A stretch of DNA of 6,511 bases from CAYSCZ01 sp964429655 (GCA_964429655.1 CAYSCZ010000103.1:1-6511), one strand, 5' to 3'; shown: positions 1-6,511, counted from the first letter of the stretch. The notes: generated from the letters alone by a model not told the origin. Translations and numbers: made by a program.

Positions 1-1
1 A

Positions 2-55
2 GTTGGAGCTAGATATCCCACAAAGATTATGCAGCTGATGAATAATGCGGGTTAA
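2..55 (+). CDS. Possible C-terminal tail of a gene cut by the left edge
   Basis: An open plus-strand frame enters at the left edge and ends at TAA (53-55), giving 17 residues, GARYPTKIMQLMNNAG after the first Val. The composition is protein-like, but the stretch is too short to assign to a family. The next in-frame codons run into a second stop at 71-73, so the frame does not simply continue into the segment at 74-193. It could be the true end of an upstream gene or chance. Confidence 0.25.
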   Translation, partial: VGARYPTKIMQLMNNAG

Positions 56-73
56 AATAACTTTTTTAATTAG

Positions 74-338
74 AATTCATTAGAAGCTCAAAGAATAGCA
101 TTTGCCAATAGGAAAACCGCTTTCAGTGGGAATACTTACCGGCACCATGTGATTACCTTTTTCATGGATAATCAAACACTGGGTAGGGATATTTAACACC
201 ATTACCAGAGCTGTTTCAGTGGTAGCGTTATGGTATGCCTTGCCTGATTATAGATTTATTGTTATTCCTTTTGCAATTGTGATAAGCTATAACACCACCC
301 TCATAGCCCTGCAAAACCGAAAAACGAATTCCTATTAA
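74..338 (+). pseudogene. Possible remnant of a small membrane-protein gene, frameshifted
   Basis: No intact gene is seen between the left edge and the peptidase stop, but two plus-strand frames look coding-like when joined. The first (74-193) reads NSLEAQRIAFANRK... and ends at TAA 194-196. The second (153-335, stop TAA 336-338) lies one base out of phase, has no ATG, and carries two hydrophobic stretches (around VSVVALWYAL and FIVIPFAIVI), as in a small membrane protein. A one-base shift near 176-190 would join them. The end overlaps the peptidase stop by four bases (TTAA, 335-338), a compact convergent arrangement. Against this, a minus-strand frame (about 80-247) also looks protein-like, so the coding strand is unsure. 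Family not recognised. Confidence 0.25.
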
Positions 339-2353
339 TCCCTATATTTCTCGAACCAACCTAAAATGTAGCTGATTTTAGCAACCAGATTACTTGGTTT
401 GTCAGCAATACCGTGTGAAGCCCCAGGTATGCGTACCATGGCGGTTTCAACCCCATTAAGCTTTAAAGCTGCATAAAATTGTTCAGACTCGGCAATCGGT
501 GTACGATAATCTTCTTCACCGGTTAAAAGCATGGTAGGTGTAGTAACATTTTCAACGTATGAAATCGGTGATCGCTTGAGGTAAGCTTCGGGATTCTCCC
601 AGGGCTTCTCAGGAAACCAGTACTTGTAAAAGAAACCCAATCCGTCGGCATACAAAACAAAGCTGTACCAGTTGATTACTGGTTTAGCAACTACCGCCGC
701 CTTAAAACGATCAGTCTTGCCCACAATCCAGGCTGTGAGCACACCTCCGCCGCTGCCTCCTGTCACAAACAGGTTATCCTCGTCAATGTATCCTTTATCA
801 ATTACCGCATCCACGCCAGAGATAAGATCAAAGTAATCCTGGTTGGGATAATTATGATGGATCAGGTTACCAAAGTCAGCGCCATAGCCACTGCTTCCTC
901 TTGGGTTGGTGTACAAAACCACATAACCTTTGGAAGCATAGGCTTGAATCTCAGCTGAAAATACTTTCCCATAACTTGCAAACGGCCCACCGTGGATCTC
1001 CAGGATCAGCGGATATTTTTTACTGGGATCAAAATTTGGCGGCTTCACAATCCAACCCTGTATCCTTTGCTGATCGTAAGAAGACTCATACCACATTTCT
1101 TCAACGGCTCCCAGTTGCCTGAAACTGAACAGGTCATCATTTAATGAAGTCAACCGACGGTTGTTTAAACTATCTCCTACACCCAGGTCTGAAGGATGGT
1201 CGGTATCCCCATCAGTGTAGGCATAACGCCCATTATTGCTTACCGAATAGGCAGCAGCATTATATGGTCTTCCTATTGATAATCCTCCTAGACCTGCAGC
1301 CATCTCTTCGATTTTTCCCTTTAGCGTTGCATAAGCAAGCCTGGTCTCTCCTTTTTCATTGTATTGAAAATAAAGCACTTTCCCTGACGCATCCCAGTTG
1401 ATATTATCAATGCTTCGATCAAAATCAGTTGTAACCAGCTTACTATCACTTCCATCCTGATCCATGATGTAGAGTTTACTTTGCTGGTAACCAAGAAATT
1501 TGTCATCAAAACCCAGGTAGGCGATCTTATTGCCATCTGGCGAAATTATCGGACTAAAATCCGGCCCGTACCGATCAGTGAGTTTTTCTATCGCCCCACT
1601 ATTAATCTCAAGACTGTAGATTTCAGAATTTAATGGATTCAGGTTAGCTTTTTCATCCATATTGGCCGAAAAGTAGAGGTATTTATCATTCTTTCCCCAT
1701 TCAGGGGCTCCTAAATCATATTTACCAAATGTTAACTGCCGAGGCGTGCCGCCCTCAACAGGTAAGATGAACAGCTGTTGGAAGCCTTGTTTCAGGTATC
1801 CCCTCCCATCCCTGCGGTATGTAAAATCGTCAATAAATACCGGTGGATCGTTCCATTCTGCGCCTTTTGGTTTTGTGGGGAGGGCAACGAATGGGTCAGG
1901 TTTTGAGGGAACGAACATCCGCATTGCAAGATAATCACCAGTATTTGACCAGGAAATAGCATTTGGGGAGTTGGTAAGATTGGTTAATTGATAATTAATA
2001 TTTTTATCAATTAGTAGCATATGGATCTGGCTTCTCCCGCTACGGTTAGAAACATAGATTAATTTCTTGCCATCGGGTGACCATCGTGGGCTTCCATCTT
2101 TAAAGTTTCCGGTAGTGAGTGGGTAATGATTGCCTCCGTCATAATCAATAATCCAAATATTCGATAAATTCTGATCTGACATCACATCCTTGAAGTTGCG
2201 GACATAAACTACCCTGCTGCCATCTGGTGAGACCTGAGGGTCAGACACATATTCAAGGTTAAAAATATCCATCAATTGAAAAGTATTGGGTGGCTGGGCG
2301 TGAGCGATGGATACATAAATCAACAGAAAGAAAATAATTCTCAGGTTTGGCAT
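335..2353 (-). CDS. Secreted S9 family peptidase (prolyl oligopeptidase / acylaminoacyl-peptidase type)
   Basis: This is a complete 672-residue serine peptidase, a usual length for secreted S9 enzymes. Residues 1-19 form a signal peptide (hydrophobic core IIFFLLIYVSIA, AHA|Q cleavage site), so the enzyme should act in the periplasm or outside the cell. Residues about 35-385 hold seven PD40-like motifs (near 42, 91, 135, 219, 270, 320 and 371), matching a seven-bladed beta-propeller that limits access to the active site in this family. Residues about 425-672 are the alpha/beta-hydrolase domain, with HGGP (454-457), NPRGSSGYG (483-491), the nucleophile Ser534 in GGSGGG, and likely Asp615 and His647 (ASHG) completing the triad. 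The family hydrolyses short peptides, releasing dipeptides or acylated residues; the exact substrate cannot be read here. The ATG follows an A-rich leader without Shine-Dalgarno. No damage is visible, and no neighbour suggests a pathway. Confidence 0.96.
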   Translation of the reverse strand: MPNLRIIFFLLIYVSIAHAQPPNTFQLMDIFNLEYVSDPQVSPDGSRVVYVRNFKDVMSDQNLSNIWIIDYDGGNHYPLTTGNFKDGSPRWSPDGKKLIYVSNRSGRSQIHMLLIDKNINYQLTNLTNSPNAISWSNTGDYLAMRMFVPSKPDPFVALPTKPKGAEWNDPPVFIDDFTYRRDGRGYLKQGFQQLFILPVEGGTPRQLTFGKYDLGAPEWGKNDKYLYFSANMDEKANLNPLNSEIYSLEINSGAIEKLTDRYGPDFSPIISPDGNKIAYLGFDDKFLGYQQSKLYIMDQDGSDSKLVTTDFDRSIDNINWDASGKVLYFQYNEKGETRLAYATLKGKIEEMAAGLGGLSIGRPYNAAAYSVSNNGRYAYTDGDTDHPSDLGVGDSLNNRRLTSLNDDLFSFRQLGAVEEMWYESSYDQQRIQGWIVKPPNFDPSKKYPLILEIHGGPFASYGKVFSAEIQAYASKGYVVLYTNPRGSSGYGADFGNLIHHNYPNQDYFDLISGVDAVIDKGYIDEDNLFVTGGSGGGVLTAWIVGKTDRFKAAVVAKPVINWYSFVLYADGLGFFYKYWFPEKPWENPEAYLKRSPISYVENVTTPTMLLTGEEDYRTPIAESEQFYAALKLNGVETAMVRIPGASHGIADKPSNLVAKISYILGWFEKYRD

Positions 2354-2460
2354 TTTGATTAAATTGTTAAAGGCTTGAAAGATAAGTATTTAAATTAAAT
2401 TAATAATCATAAGATTGAATATTAGCTTTACTATCATAAGGATTACATTTTTTACAAATA

Positions 2461-2468
2461 CAAAAATA
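2461..2468 (-). promoter_or_regulatory. Candidate Bacteroidota -7 element (TAnnTTTG) upstream of the S9 peptidase
   Basis: On the minus strand this reads TATTTTTG, a match to the Bacteroidota -7 consensus TAnnTTTG, about 108 bp before the peptidase ATG in the divergent intergenic gap. The nearest TTG triplet upstream is only 12 bases away, too close for the usual -33 partner, and A/T-rich DNA produces such matches by chance. This is a weak candidate. Confidence 0.18.
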
Positions 2469-2469
2469 A

Positions 2470-2984
2470 ATGCACACCAACAACCTTGAAACTGATTTTA
2501 TAAACAACGCCATATTCCGGATGAATGAAAATACTCTACGCATAAAAAAGTGTTTTGTAGAACTGACCGAAGAAGAGATCTGGAAGTGCCACAACCCATA
2601 CTCCAACAGTATAGGTAATCTGGTCCTTCATATTTATGGTAACATTACCCAGTATATTATTTCAGGATAAGGTAGAGCGGTTGATAACCGACAAAGGGAT
2701 GCTGAATTTGCAACCTCCAGTGGTCTCAGTAAAAGTACCTTATTGGATGACCTAACCAAAACGGTTATAAAGCCAATAATATTATGCTTAAATTGACACG
2801 AAAGGATTTGCAGCTTGTTCGCGCGATGCAGGGTTTTGAGCTGTCCGGAATAGGAATAACCATGCATGTGGTTGAGTACTATTCGTACCACACAGGGCAG
2901 ATTGCGTTCTACACGAAGTTGTTGAAGGAAAAAGATTTAGGTTTTTATGCTAACCTTGATTTGAATGTTAAAAATATAGGTTGA
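2470..2984 (+). pseudogene. Disrupted DinB-like / DUF1572 family gene
   Basis: The gene starts at ATG 2470, directly after an in-frame TAA. The first 66 codons encode a four-helix-bundle start typical of DUF1572 (NSIGNLVLHIYGN, with the first metal-ligand His54), then hit TAA at 2668-2670. The same frame continues with family-like sequence (VDNRQRDAEF...GLSK) to about 2769. After that, homology-like sequence resumes one frame over (KANNIMLKLT...), consistent with loss of one A from the run at 2769-2771. Restoring that base gives 172 codons ending at TGA 2982-2984, a normal family length. The C-terminal metal motif, expected as HxxxHTGQ, reads Y-Y-S-Y-H-T-G-Q: His137 is replaced by Tyr (TAC 2877-2879, one transition from CAC). 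DinB-superfamily proteins are metal-binding bundles; some are thiol-dependent S-transferases, and the DUF1572 role is unknown. The lesions suggest genuine decay. Sequencing error could explain one lesion but less easily all three. Confidence 0.85.
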
Positions 2985-3002
2985 CGATAATATTAACAAA
3001 CA

Positions 3003-3017
3003 CCAAATATTATTTGG
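3003..3017. repeat. 15-bp palindrome CCAAATATTATTTGG
   Basis: Two perfect 7-bp arms (CCAAATA / TATTTGG) flank a single central T, 18 bp after the disrupted DUF1572 gene. A second overlapping pairing exists (CAAATAT 3004-3010 with ATATTTG 3019-3025, 8-nt loop). No T-tract follows, so it does not resemble a Rho-independent terminator. A dimeric regulator site is possible. AT-rich DNA makes chance occurrence plausible. Confidence 0.4.
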
Positions 3018-3177
3018 GATATTTGACAATAATGATAGAATATGAACTAATTTTATACGACTGAGGTTCGACCAAATGTCCTACTACAATTATACAAGCA
3101 TATCCCACTTATATACTATCAAATCTAACCTGCCAAATCCGATTTATCCAGCGGGATGACCGTAATATGTAAAGTCT

Positions 3178-3189
3178 ATGTTGCAACAT
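3178..3189. repeat. 12-bp perfect palindrome ATGTTGCAACAT
   Basis: Six-base arms with no spacer, in the non-coding stretch. The form fits a binding site for a dimeric regulator, but it lies more than 350 bp from the nearest downstream start. One or two perfect 12-bp palindromes are expected by chance in a window of this size. Confidence 0.3.
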
Positions 3190-3344
3190 GCGTGTAATGT
3201 TCTGTGATTTTCGAAATTCCATGGCCCATAAGCTCTTGTTTATACCTTGAGTTGATGCCGAGCTCCAAAAAAAATAAATATAATCAGGAAACAATAAGAT
3301 TTTAAATACTGTAAACTACTAACCATGACAGGCAGACAGTTTAT

Positions 3345-3440
3345 TGGATCAATAGTAGGAGCCGGTCCGGGACCGAAATGGGGTGGTGCATTGGCAGGCC
3401 CGAACGGCGGGTGGCCATGGTGTGGAAGGATGGATCGTGT
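3345..3440. other. GC-rich island in AT-rich non-coding DNA
   Basis: Counting bases, 3361-3420 is 43 of 60 G or C (72%), while the sequence on both sides is clearly AT-rich. The patch contains an inverted repeat, CGGTCC-G-GGACCG (3363-3375). All three plus frames are partly open across it. The frame from ATG 3325 is rich in Gly, Pro and Trp (GAGPGPKWGGALAGPNGG), and a second frame is open from 3357 to a stop near 3455; neither is recognised. It could be a structured RNA, a fragment of foreign or decayed coding DNA, or a very short gene. No function is claimed. Confidence 0.4.
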
Positions 3441-3550
3441 CCTGTGGGTTAACTTAATATTAAATTCATTGCTGTTATCTTTCGCATCAAAGGAAAAAAT
3501 TATGATCCTTTATAGATTAGCTATTCATTTTAATCAAAGTTTAATCGCCA

Positions 3551-4513
3551 ATGGCCAACATCGTCCTGTCACCTACCGCACTATCAGTATTTGGATGCAT
3601 AGAAGTATCTGAGGAAGCCATCACCAACTATGGATACGCCATGCTGGCGGTAGCTGGTGCCGATCATCTGATATCCGAGAAAGAAATGGAATGGCTGGAT
3701 ACATATTTTTGTGAGTTGTTCTTTATCCCTGATTACATCAAAGAGAAATACAAAGCCTTTGAATTTAGGAGCGCGAACCTGGACGAAATTCTACCCAGGA
3801 TAAATTTTGATACGGATGTGAATACCAAACTATTGTTGGTATACCACAGCGTAGCCATGGCGACTGCAGATGAATATTACCACCGAAAAGAGCAAATGGC
3901 CCTGGCAAGTGCTGCCAAAATCCTGGACATCTCCCGGTATCATGTGCGGGCCATTGAGCAACTTGCCTGGTTGGAAAGATCACTAACCGAGATGAGGAAG
4001 GCAATATTTGAAGTGGATTACGAAGACGCAGCAACAGTTATGCCCAATGAAAAAGATAAAATCAGACTCAACGTCTGGGTCACCAAGTATTTCGGGCACT
4101 CTTTTACCACCTATGATTCGCTTCAGAACTATTATCGGTTGATTATGAGTATATGCGGATCGGATGGAAACATATCAGAAGCTGAGATAGACTGGCTGGA
4201 GATGACTGCCCTGATGGCAGGTACGCCTCCGGAGATCATAGAATCGCTCCGGGCATTTGATTACAGGAACAGGGACGTGAGTGAATTCATCACCAACATT
4301 GTGACGGACGTCCACCAAAACTTTGAACGCATCAGCCTGTACCTTGCCATGTACATGTGCCGTGCAGACGGTGTCTATGCTGATGAAGAAAAGCGGACGA
4401 TAAGGGATGCTGCCCATCTGCTCAACGTGGACCAGGAAGTAATTGATTATTTAGAAAACCTGGTGGAAATGGAAATTTCTGTGGATCGGTTCCGGTTGAG
4501 AATTCTTCGATAA
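3551..4513 (+). CDS. Protein with two tandem TerB-like domains
   Basis: This is a complete 320-residue, soluble, acidic, mostly helical protein with no signal peptide or membrane segment. It consists of two related halves, about residues 25-150 and 192-310. AGADHLISEKEMEWLD (35-50) aligns with CGSDGNISEAEIDWLE (202-217). KAFEFRSANLDEIL (68-81) aligns with RAFDYRNRDVSEFI (234-247). The second acidic motif (ADEYYHRKE, 106-114) aligns with ADGVYADEE (272-280), each followed by an AA(K/H)hL helix. The spacing of the conserved D and E residues is that of TerB-like folds (tellurite-resistance TerB and relatives), where such acids bind divalent metal. The start is firm: an in-frame TAA lies at 3542-3544 and the next Met is residue 31. 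There is no Shine-Dalgarno, as usual in Bacteroidota. No terC, terD, terE or DnaJ-domain partner is nearby, so a role in tellurite resistance should not be assumed. Specific function unknown. Confidence 0.85.
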   Translation: MANIVLSPTALSVFGCIEVSEEAITNYGYAMLAVAGADHLISEKEMEWLDTYFCELFFIPDYIKEKYKAFEFRSANLDEILPRINFDTDVNTKLLLVYHSVAMATADEYYHRKEQMALASAAKILDISRYHVRAIEQLAWLERSLTEMRKAIFEVDYEDAATVMPNEKDKIRLNVWVTKYFGHSFTTYDSLQNYYRLIMSICGSDGNISEAEIDWLEMTALMAGTPPEIIESLRAFDYRNRDVSEFITNIVTDVHQNFERISLYLAMYMCRADGVYADEEKRTIRDAAHLLNVDQEVIDYLENLVEMEISVDRFRLRILR

Positions 4514-4586
4514 CCTAAAATCCCTGATCAATAAAATATTTTGATTTCTTGAGCCTTCTAGTGGGGTGGAAGACTATTTGAATGTT

Positions 4587-4613
4587 AAGGGGTGTCACTA
4601 AAATCACCTTTTT
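4587..4613 (+). terminator. Candidate Rho-independent terminator of the double-TerB gene
   Basis: AAGGGGTG (4587-4594) pairs with CACCTTTT (4605-4612) across a 10-nt loop, using two G-U pairs, and the 3' arm runs into a TTTTT tract (4609-4613). It lies 73 bp past the TerB-gene stop, between two convergent genes, where a terminator is expected. The stem is modest (four strong pairs at its top), so it may be weak. On the opposite strand the stem is not followed by a T-tract. Confidence 0.35.
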
Positions 4614-4665
4614 AATTTATACAGGCTAAGGTTTTTGAAGTTTAACCGGCAATTAAGGGAAACCT

Positions 4666-5592
4666 TCAGGATTTTGGCCTGGCTATCACGGTCATCACTC
4701 CAAGACTGATCCATCGCTCTAGCAGTTGTATGGGAAAAGTGAGGATTTTACCAAAGAGAAAGGGAATAAATTTACGTTCCAGGGGTTGAGACCAATTGAT
4801 TTGTTGTCGTTCCTGTTCTCCTAACCAATAGACCACCCAGGGGTCCATGGATCCATAAGATTTTATTGAATCAACCTGCCACCCATTTTGTGTAAGCATC
4901 CTAGTCATGGTTTTGGGTGTAAATAGCATTGTATGCCGAGGTGTATGGTAACCTCCCCAGCATTCTTTTTGCCATTTCCTGCTAAGCGAATCATAATTGG
5001 GCACCTCAATGATCAGTTTGGTAGTAGGTGTTGACCACTGCTTAACCTGTTGGAGCGTTTGCTTCGGATGGTAATCATGCTCCAGATAATGCCACATGGT
5101 GATAACATCAAAAGGGGCATCAGGCAAATCGATATTGATGTCGCCAGTGGTCAGGTTTATATCCCGGAAGCCCTCCTCATCCTTCCATCCTTCATTAGTA
5201 AAATCTATTCCATAGGATTGTACTTTAAATTTCTTTTGGATCGTTTTAAGAAAAGTAGGCTTTCCACATCCAACATCAAGTATTTTGGTTTCAGGATTTA
5301 GGTTTTTGCTTCTTCTTACCATATCTACCCTTTTATTGTCCATTTCATTGATTCCTTGCACGGCAAGCCAGGCATACTTTCCCCAAGCTTTTGGGCCTTG
5401 ATAAGGCAAATAGTATGACTGGTAATACCTACCAATTTCCTCTTTCGGTATCCTGGGATTCAGATAGACAAGGTTGCAATCACCACATTGCACAAAACTA
5501 AATGTATGTTTTTCAACCATCATCATGGTTCGGGTTTCTATCAGATGATGATAGTTTGCGGAAGCACAATTAGGACAATTTATATGCTGCAT
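4666..5592 (-). CDS. Class I SAM-dependent methyltransferase with N-terminal four-Cys ribbon
   Basis: This is a complete 308-residue methyltransferase. The N-terminus carries a zinc-ribbon-like pair, CPNC (6-9) and CGDC (36-39), followed by LVYLNPR (41-47). The Rossmann core begins with motif I ILDVGCG (104-110), the SAM-binding loop. Asp130 (GID) is the likely ribose-binding acid, then come D151 and the FDVITMWHYLEH segment (161-172), the post-II region of type 11/12 methyltransferases. YHTPRHTMLFTP (215-226) is a further block usual in this family. A hydrophobic tail (about 275-304) may lie against the membrane. Similar proteins often sit in cell-surface glycan or sugar-modification loci, but no such genes are in this window, so the substrate is unknown. 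The gene starts 36 bp after the dehydrogenase stop on the same strand, so the two are probably co-transcribed. A weak hairpin (5591-5609) covers its start codon. Confidence 0.92.
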   Translation of the reverse strand: MQHINCPNCASANYHHLIETRTMMMVEKHTFSFVQCGDCNLVYLNPRIPKEEIGRYYQSYYLPYQGPKAWGKYAWLAVQGINEMDNKRVDMVRRSKNLNPETKILDVGCGKPTFLKTIQKKFKVQSYGIDFTNEGWKDEEGFRDINLTTGDINIDLPDAPFDVITMWHYLEHDYHPKQTLQQVKQWSTPTTKLIIEVPNYDSLSRKWQKECWGGYHTPRHTMLFTPKTMTRMLTQNGWQVDSIKSYGSMDPWVVYWLGEQERQQINWSQPLERKFIPFLFGKILTFPIQLLERWISLGVMTVIARPKS

Positions 5593-5609
5593 AGATCACA
5601 GCAATCTAT
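5591..5609 (-). repeat. Small hairpin overlapping the methyltransferase start codon
   Basis: On the minus strand ATAGAT (5609-5604) and ATCTAT (5596-5591) form 6-bp arms around the 7-nt loop TGCTGTG. The first two bases of the methyltransferase ATG (5592-5590) lie in the 3' arm. The stem is almost all A-T pairs, so it is weak in RNA and could be coincidental. If real, it would act on translation of the second gene of the pair. Confidence 0.2.
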
Positions 5610-5628
5610 CACTTTTTTATTGATGCTA

Positions 5629-6408
5629 TTATTTCTTTTCTTGCATTTTCCGAACAGTTTTCAGGATTGTTCTTTTTGGCAGCAATTTTACTGACTTAGC
5701 TATTGCTTTGTTTAACGTTCCATGAATGGCCACCAACTTACCTTTCATCATCGCATCATATCCAAAGATCGCCACATCTTTTGAGGAAGGTAATTTTCTT
5801 CCTTTTACCATATTGGTATCTTCGATATTGGCAACCGACTGAAAACCTGAGGTTGTAGGGCCTGGGCATAATGCCGTTACAGTTACGCCATATTCTTCCC
5901 ATTCATTGGCTATGCCTTCTGAGAATGCTTGTACAAAGTGCTTGGTAGCAAAATAAACAGACATCAATGGGCCAGGCTGGAATGCTGCAGTTGATGATAG
6001 GTTCATAATTTTTCCGGACCGCCTTGCCACCATATCTGCTCCGAATAATTTTGTAAATAATGTAAGTGTCAGGATATTCAAATTAATCATCATCTCCGCT
6101 TTCTCCCAGTCTGTCTGATGGAATAATCCGAAATCACCAAACCCGGCGTTGTTGATCAGGTATTCAACCTCAATATTTCTTTCCTTTATTTCATCATACA
6201 CTTCACGGCCGCTATCAGGTATTGATAAATCTTTGGGTATAATCAATACCTCTACTCCATAATCTTTTTCCAGCTCCTCTTTCAGTGCATTTAGTTTAGT
6301 TGTGCTCCGAGCAACCAGGATCAAATCTGCCTTTTTTGAGGCATGGATCCTGGATAATTCCAAACCTATACCATTTGATGCGCCTGTGATTAATGCTACA
6401 TTTTTCAT
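5629..6408 (-). CDS. Short-chain dehydrogenase/reductase, classical SDR (COG0300-like)
   Basis: This is a complete 259-residue classical SDR, a normal length. It has the nucleotide-binding loop TGASNGIG (8-15), Arg34 just after beta-2 (LVARS), which suggests NADP(H) preference, DLS (60-62), NNAG (86-89), and the catalytic set Asn111, Ser139, Tyr152 and Lys156 (YFATK). CPGPTTSGF (181-189) is the PG motif at the substrate-loop side. Classical SDRs oxidise or reduce alcohol/carbonyl groups, and the loop region after 189 that sets specificity does not point to a known substrate. The lysine-rich C-terminus (RKMQEKK) and overall pattern resemble the broad YqjQ/DltE-like group. ATG 6408 follows an A/T-rich leader without Shine-Dalgarno. 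It is the first gene of a probable two-gene unit with the methyltransferase downstream. All catalytic residues are present. Confidence 0.95.
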   Translation of the reverse strand: MKNVALITGASNGIGLELSRIHASKKADLILVARSTTKLNALKEELEKDYGVEVLIIPKDLSIPDSGREVYDEIKERNIEVEYLINNAGFGDFGLFHQTDWEKAEMMINLNILTLTLFTKLFGADMVARRSGKIMNLSSTAAFQPGPLMSVYFATKHFVQAFSEGIANEWEEYGVTVTALCPGPTTSGFQSVANIEDTNMVKGRKLPSSKDVAIFGYDAMMKGKLVAIHGTLNKAIAKSVKLLPKRTILKTVRKMQEKK

Positions 6409-6511
6409 TTACTTAATATTTAAACCCAGAATTGTCATTAGACTTTCTATTACATTGTTAAATCACTTCAAATCAGACACTTAACATGTTATTGGCTCGT
6501 CACCATAGCGA

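Larger units (their letters stand above)
2985..3550. other. 566-bp stretch without a convincing gene
   Basis: All six frames are broken by stops or look non-coding in composition. The short open frames here (minus 3109-3294, plus 3325-3612) have no recognisable motif. The stretch holds two palindromes (3003-3017 and 3178-3189) and a GC-rich patch at about 3345-3440, listed separately. The remainder is AT-rich. Its length exceeds the other gaps in the window, so it may contain an unrecognised RNA gene, regulatory sites or a gene remnant. The upstream control region of the double-TerB gene presumably lies in its 3' part, but no clear TAnnTTTG/TTG promoter pair was found there. Confidence 0.6.

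Noticed and set aside
3064..3080. GAGGTTCGACC resembling a tRNA T-arm
   Set aside because: The would-be T stem (TGAGG) has no complementary 3' strand after the 7-nt loop, and no acceptor or anticodon arm can be built around it.
3109..3294. 61-residue minus-strand open frame in the non-coding stretch
   Set aside because: No motif, no promoter, and a composition that looks like translated AT-rich intergenic DNA.
3325..3612. 95-residue plus-strand open frame, with ATG after the AT-rich leader
   Set aside because: It overlaps the well-supported double-TerB start by 62 bp in another frame, has no family resemblance I can defend, and its odd Gly/Trp-rich part is explained by the GC-rich patch. 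It is described as an island rather than a gene.
3551..4513. Assignment of the double-TerB gene as a tellurite-resistance gene
   Set aside because: TerB-like folds are widespread outside ter operons, and no ter partner is present in this window.
4628..4666. Inverted repeat AAGGTTT / AAACCTT just past the methyltransferase stop
   Set aside because: The 25-nt loop, weak 7-bp stem and absence of a T-tract on the minus strand make a terminator unlikely.
6481..6510. Minus-strand frame RYGDEPITC ending at TAA, a possible tail of a gene beyond the right edge
   Set aside because: Only nine codons are visible, which is too short to tell from chance; the TAACATGTTA palindrome at 6482-6491 is likewise within chance expectation.

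Overview
The window looks like ordinary chromosome from a member of the Bacteroidota, possibly a Cytophagales-type lineage. The evidence is indirect. Start codons are preceded by A/T-rich leaders without clear Shine-Dalgarno sequences, and the gene families (secreted S9 peptidase, DUF1572-type DinB-like protein, Cys-rich methyltransferase) are common there. I cannot name a genus. I see no rRNA, tRNA, CRISPR array, insertion sequence or phage gene.

Layout. Positions 1-338 hold the possible tail of a gene cut by the left edge, then broken plus-strand reading frames that may be a decayed membrane-protein gene. Positions 335-2353 (minus) encode a complete secreted S9 prolyl-oligopeptidase-family peptidase. 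Divergent from it, 2470-2984 (plus) is a DUF1572/DinB-like gene that appears inactivated by an in-frame stop and a one-base frameshift; a predicted metal-ligand histidine is also replaced by tyrosine. Positions 2985-3550 contain no convincing gene, but hold two palindromes and an abrupt GC-rich patch. Positions 3551-4513 (plus) encode a 320-residue protein made of two tandem TerB-like helical domains. A modest candidate terminator follows. Positions 4666-5592 and 5629-6408 (both minus, 36 bp apart) encode a SAM-dependent methyltransferase with an N-terminal four-cysteine ribbon and a short-chain dehydrogenase, and probably form one transcription unit.

How they work together. Only the dehydrogenase-methyltransferase pair looks like a co-transcribed unit, and even there no shared pathway is shown. 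The peptidase probably acts in the periplasm or outside the cell on peptides. The double-TerB protein stands alone, without ter-operon partners in the window. I found no clear new multi-gene system. The observations most worth a second look are the decaying DUF1572 gene, the duplicated TerB protein, and the GC-rich island at about 3345-3440 in otherwise AT-rich non-coding DNA.
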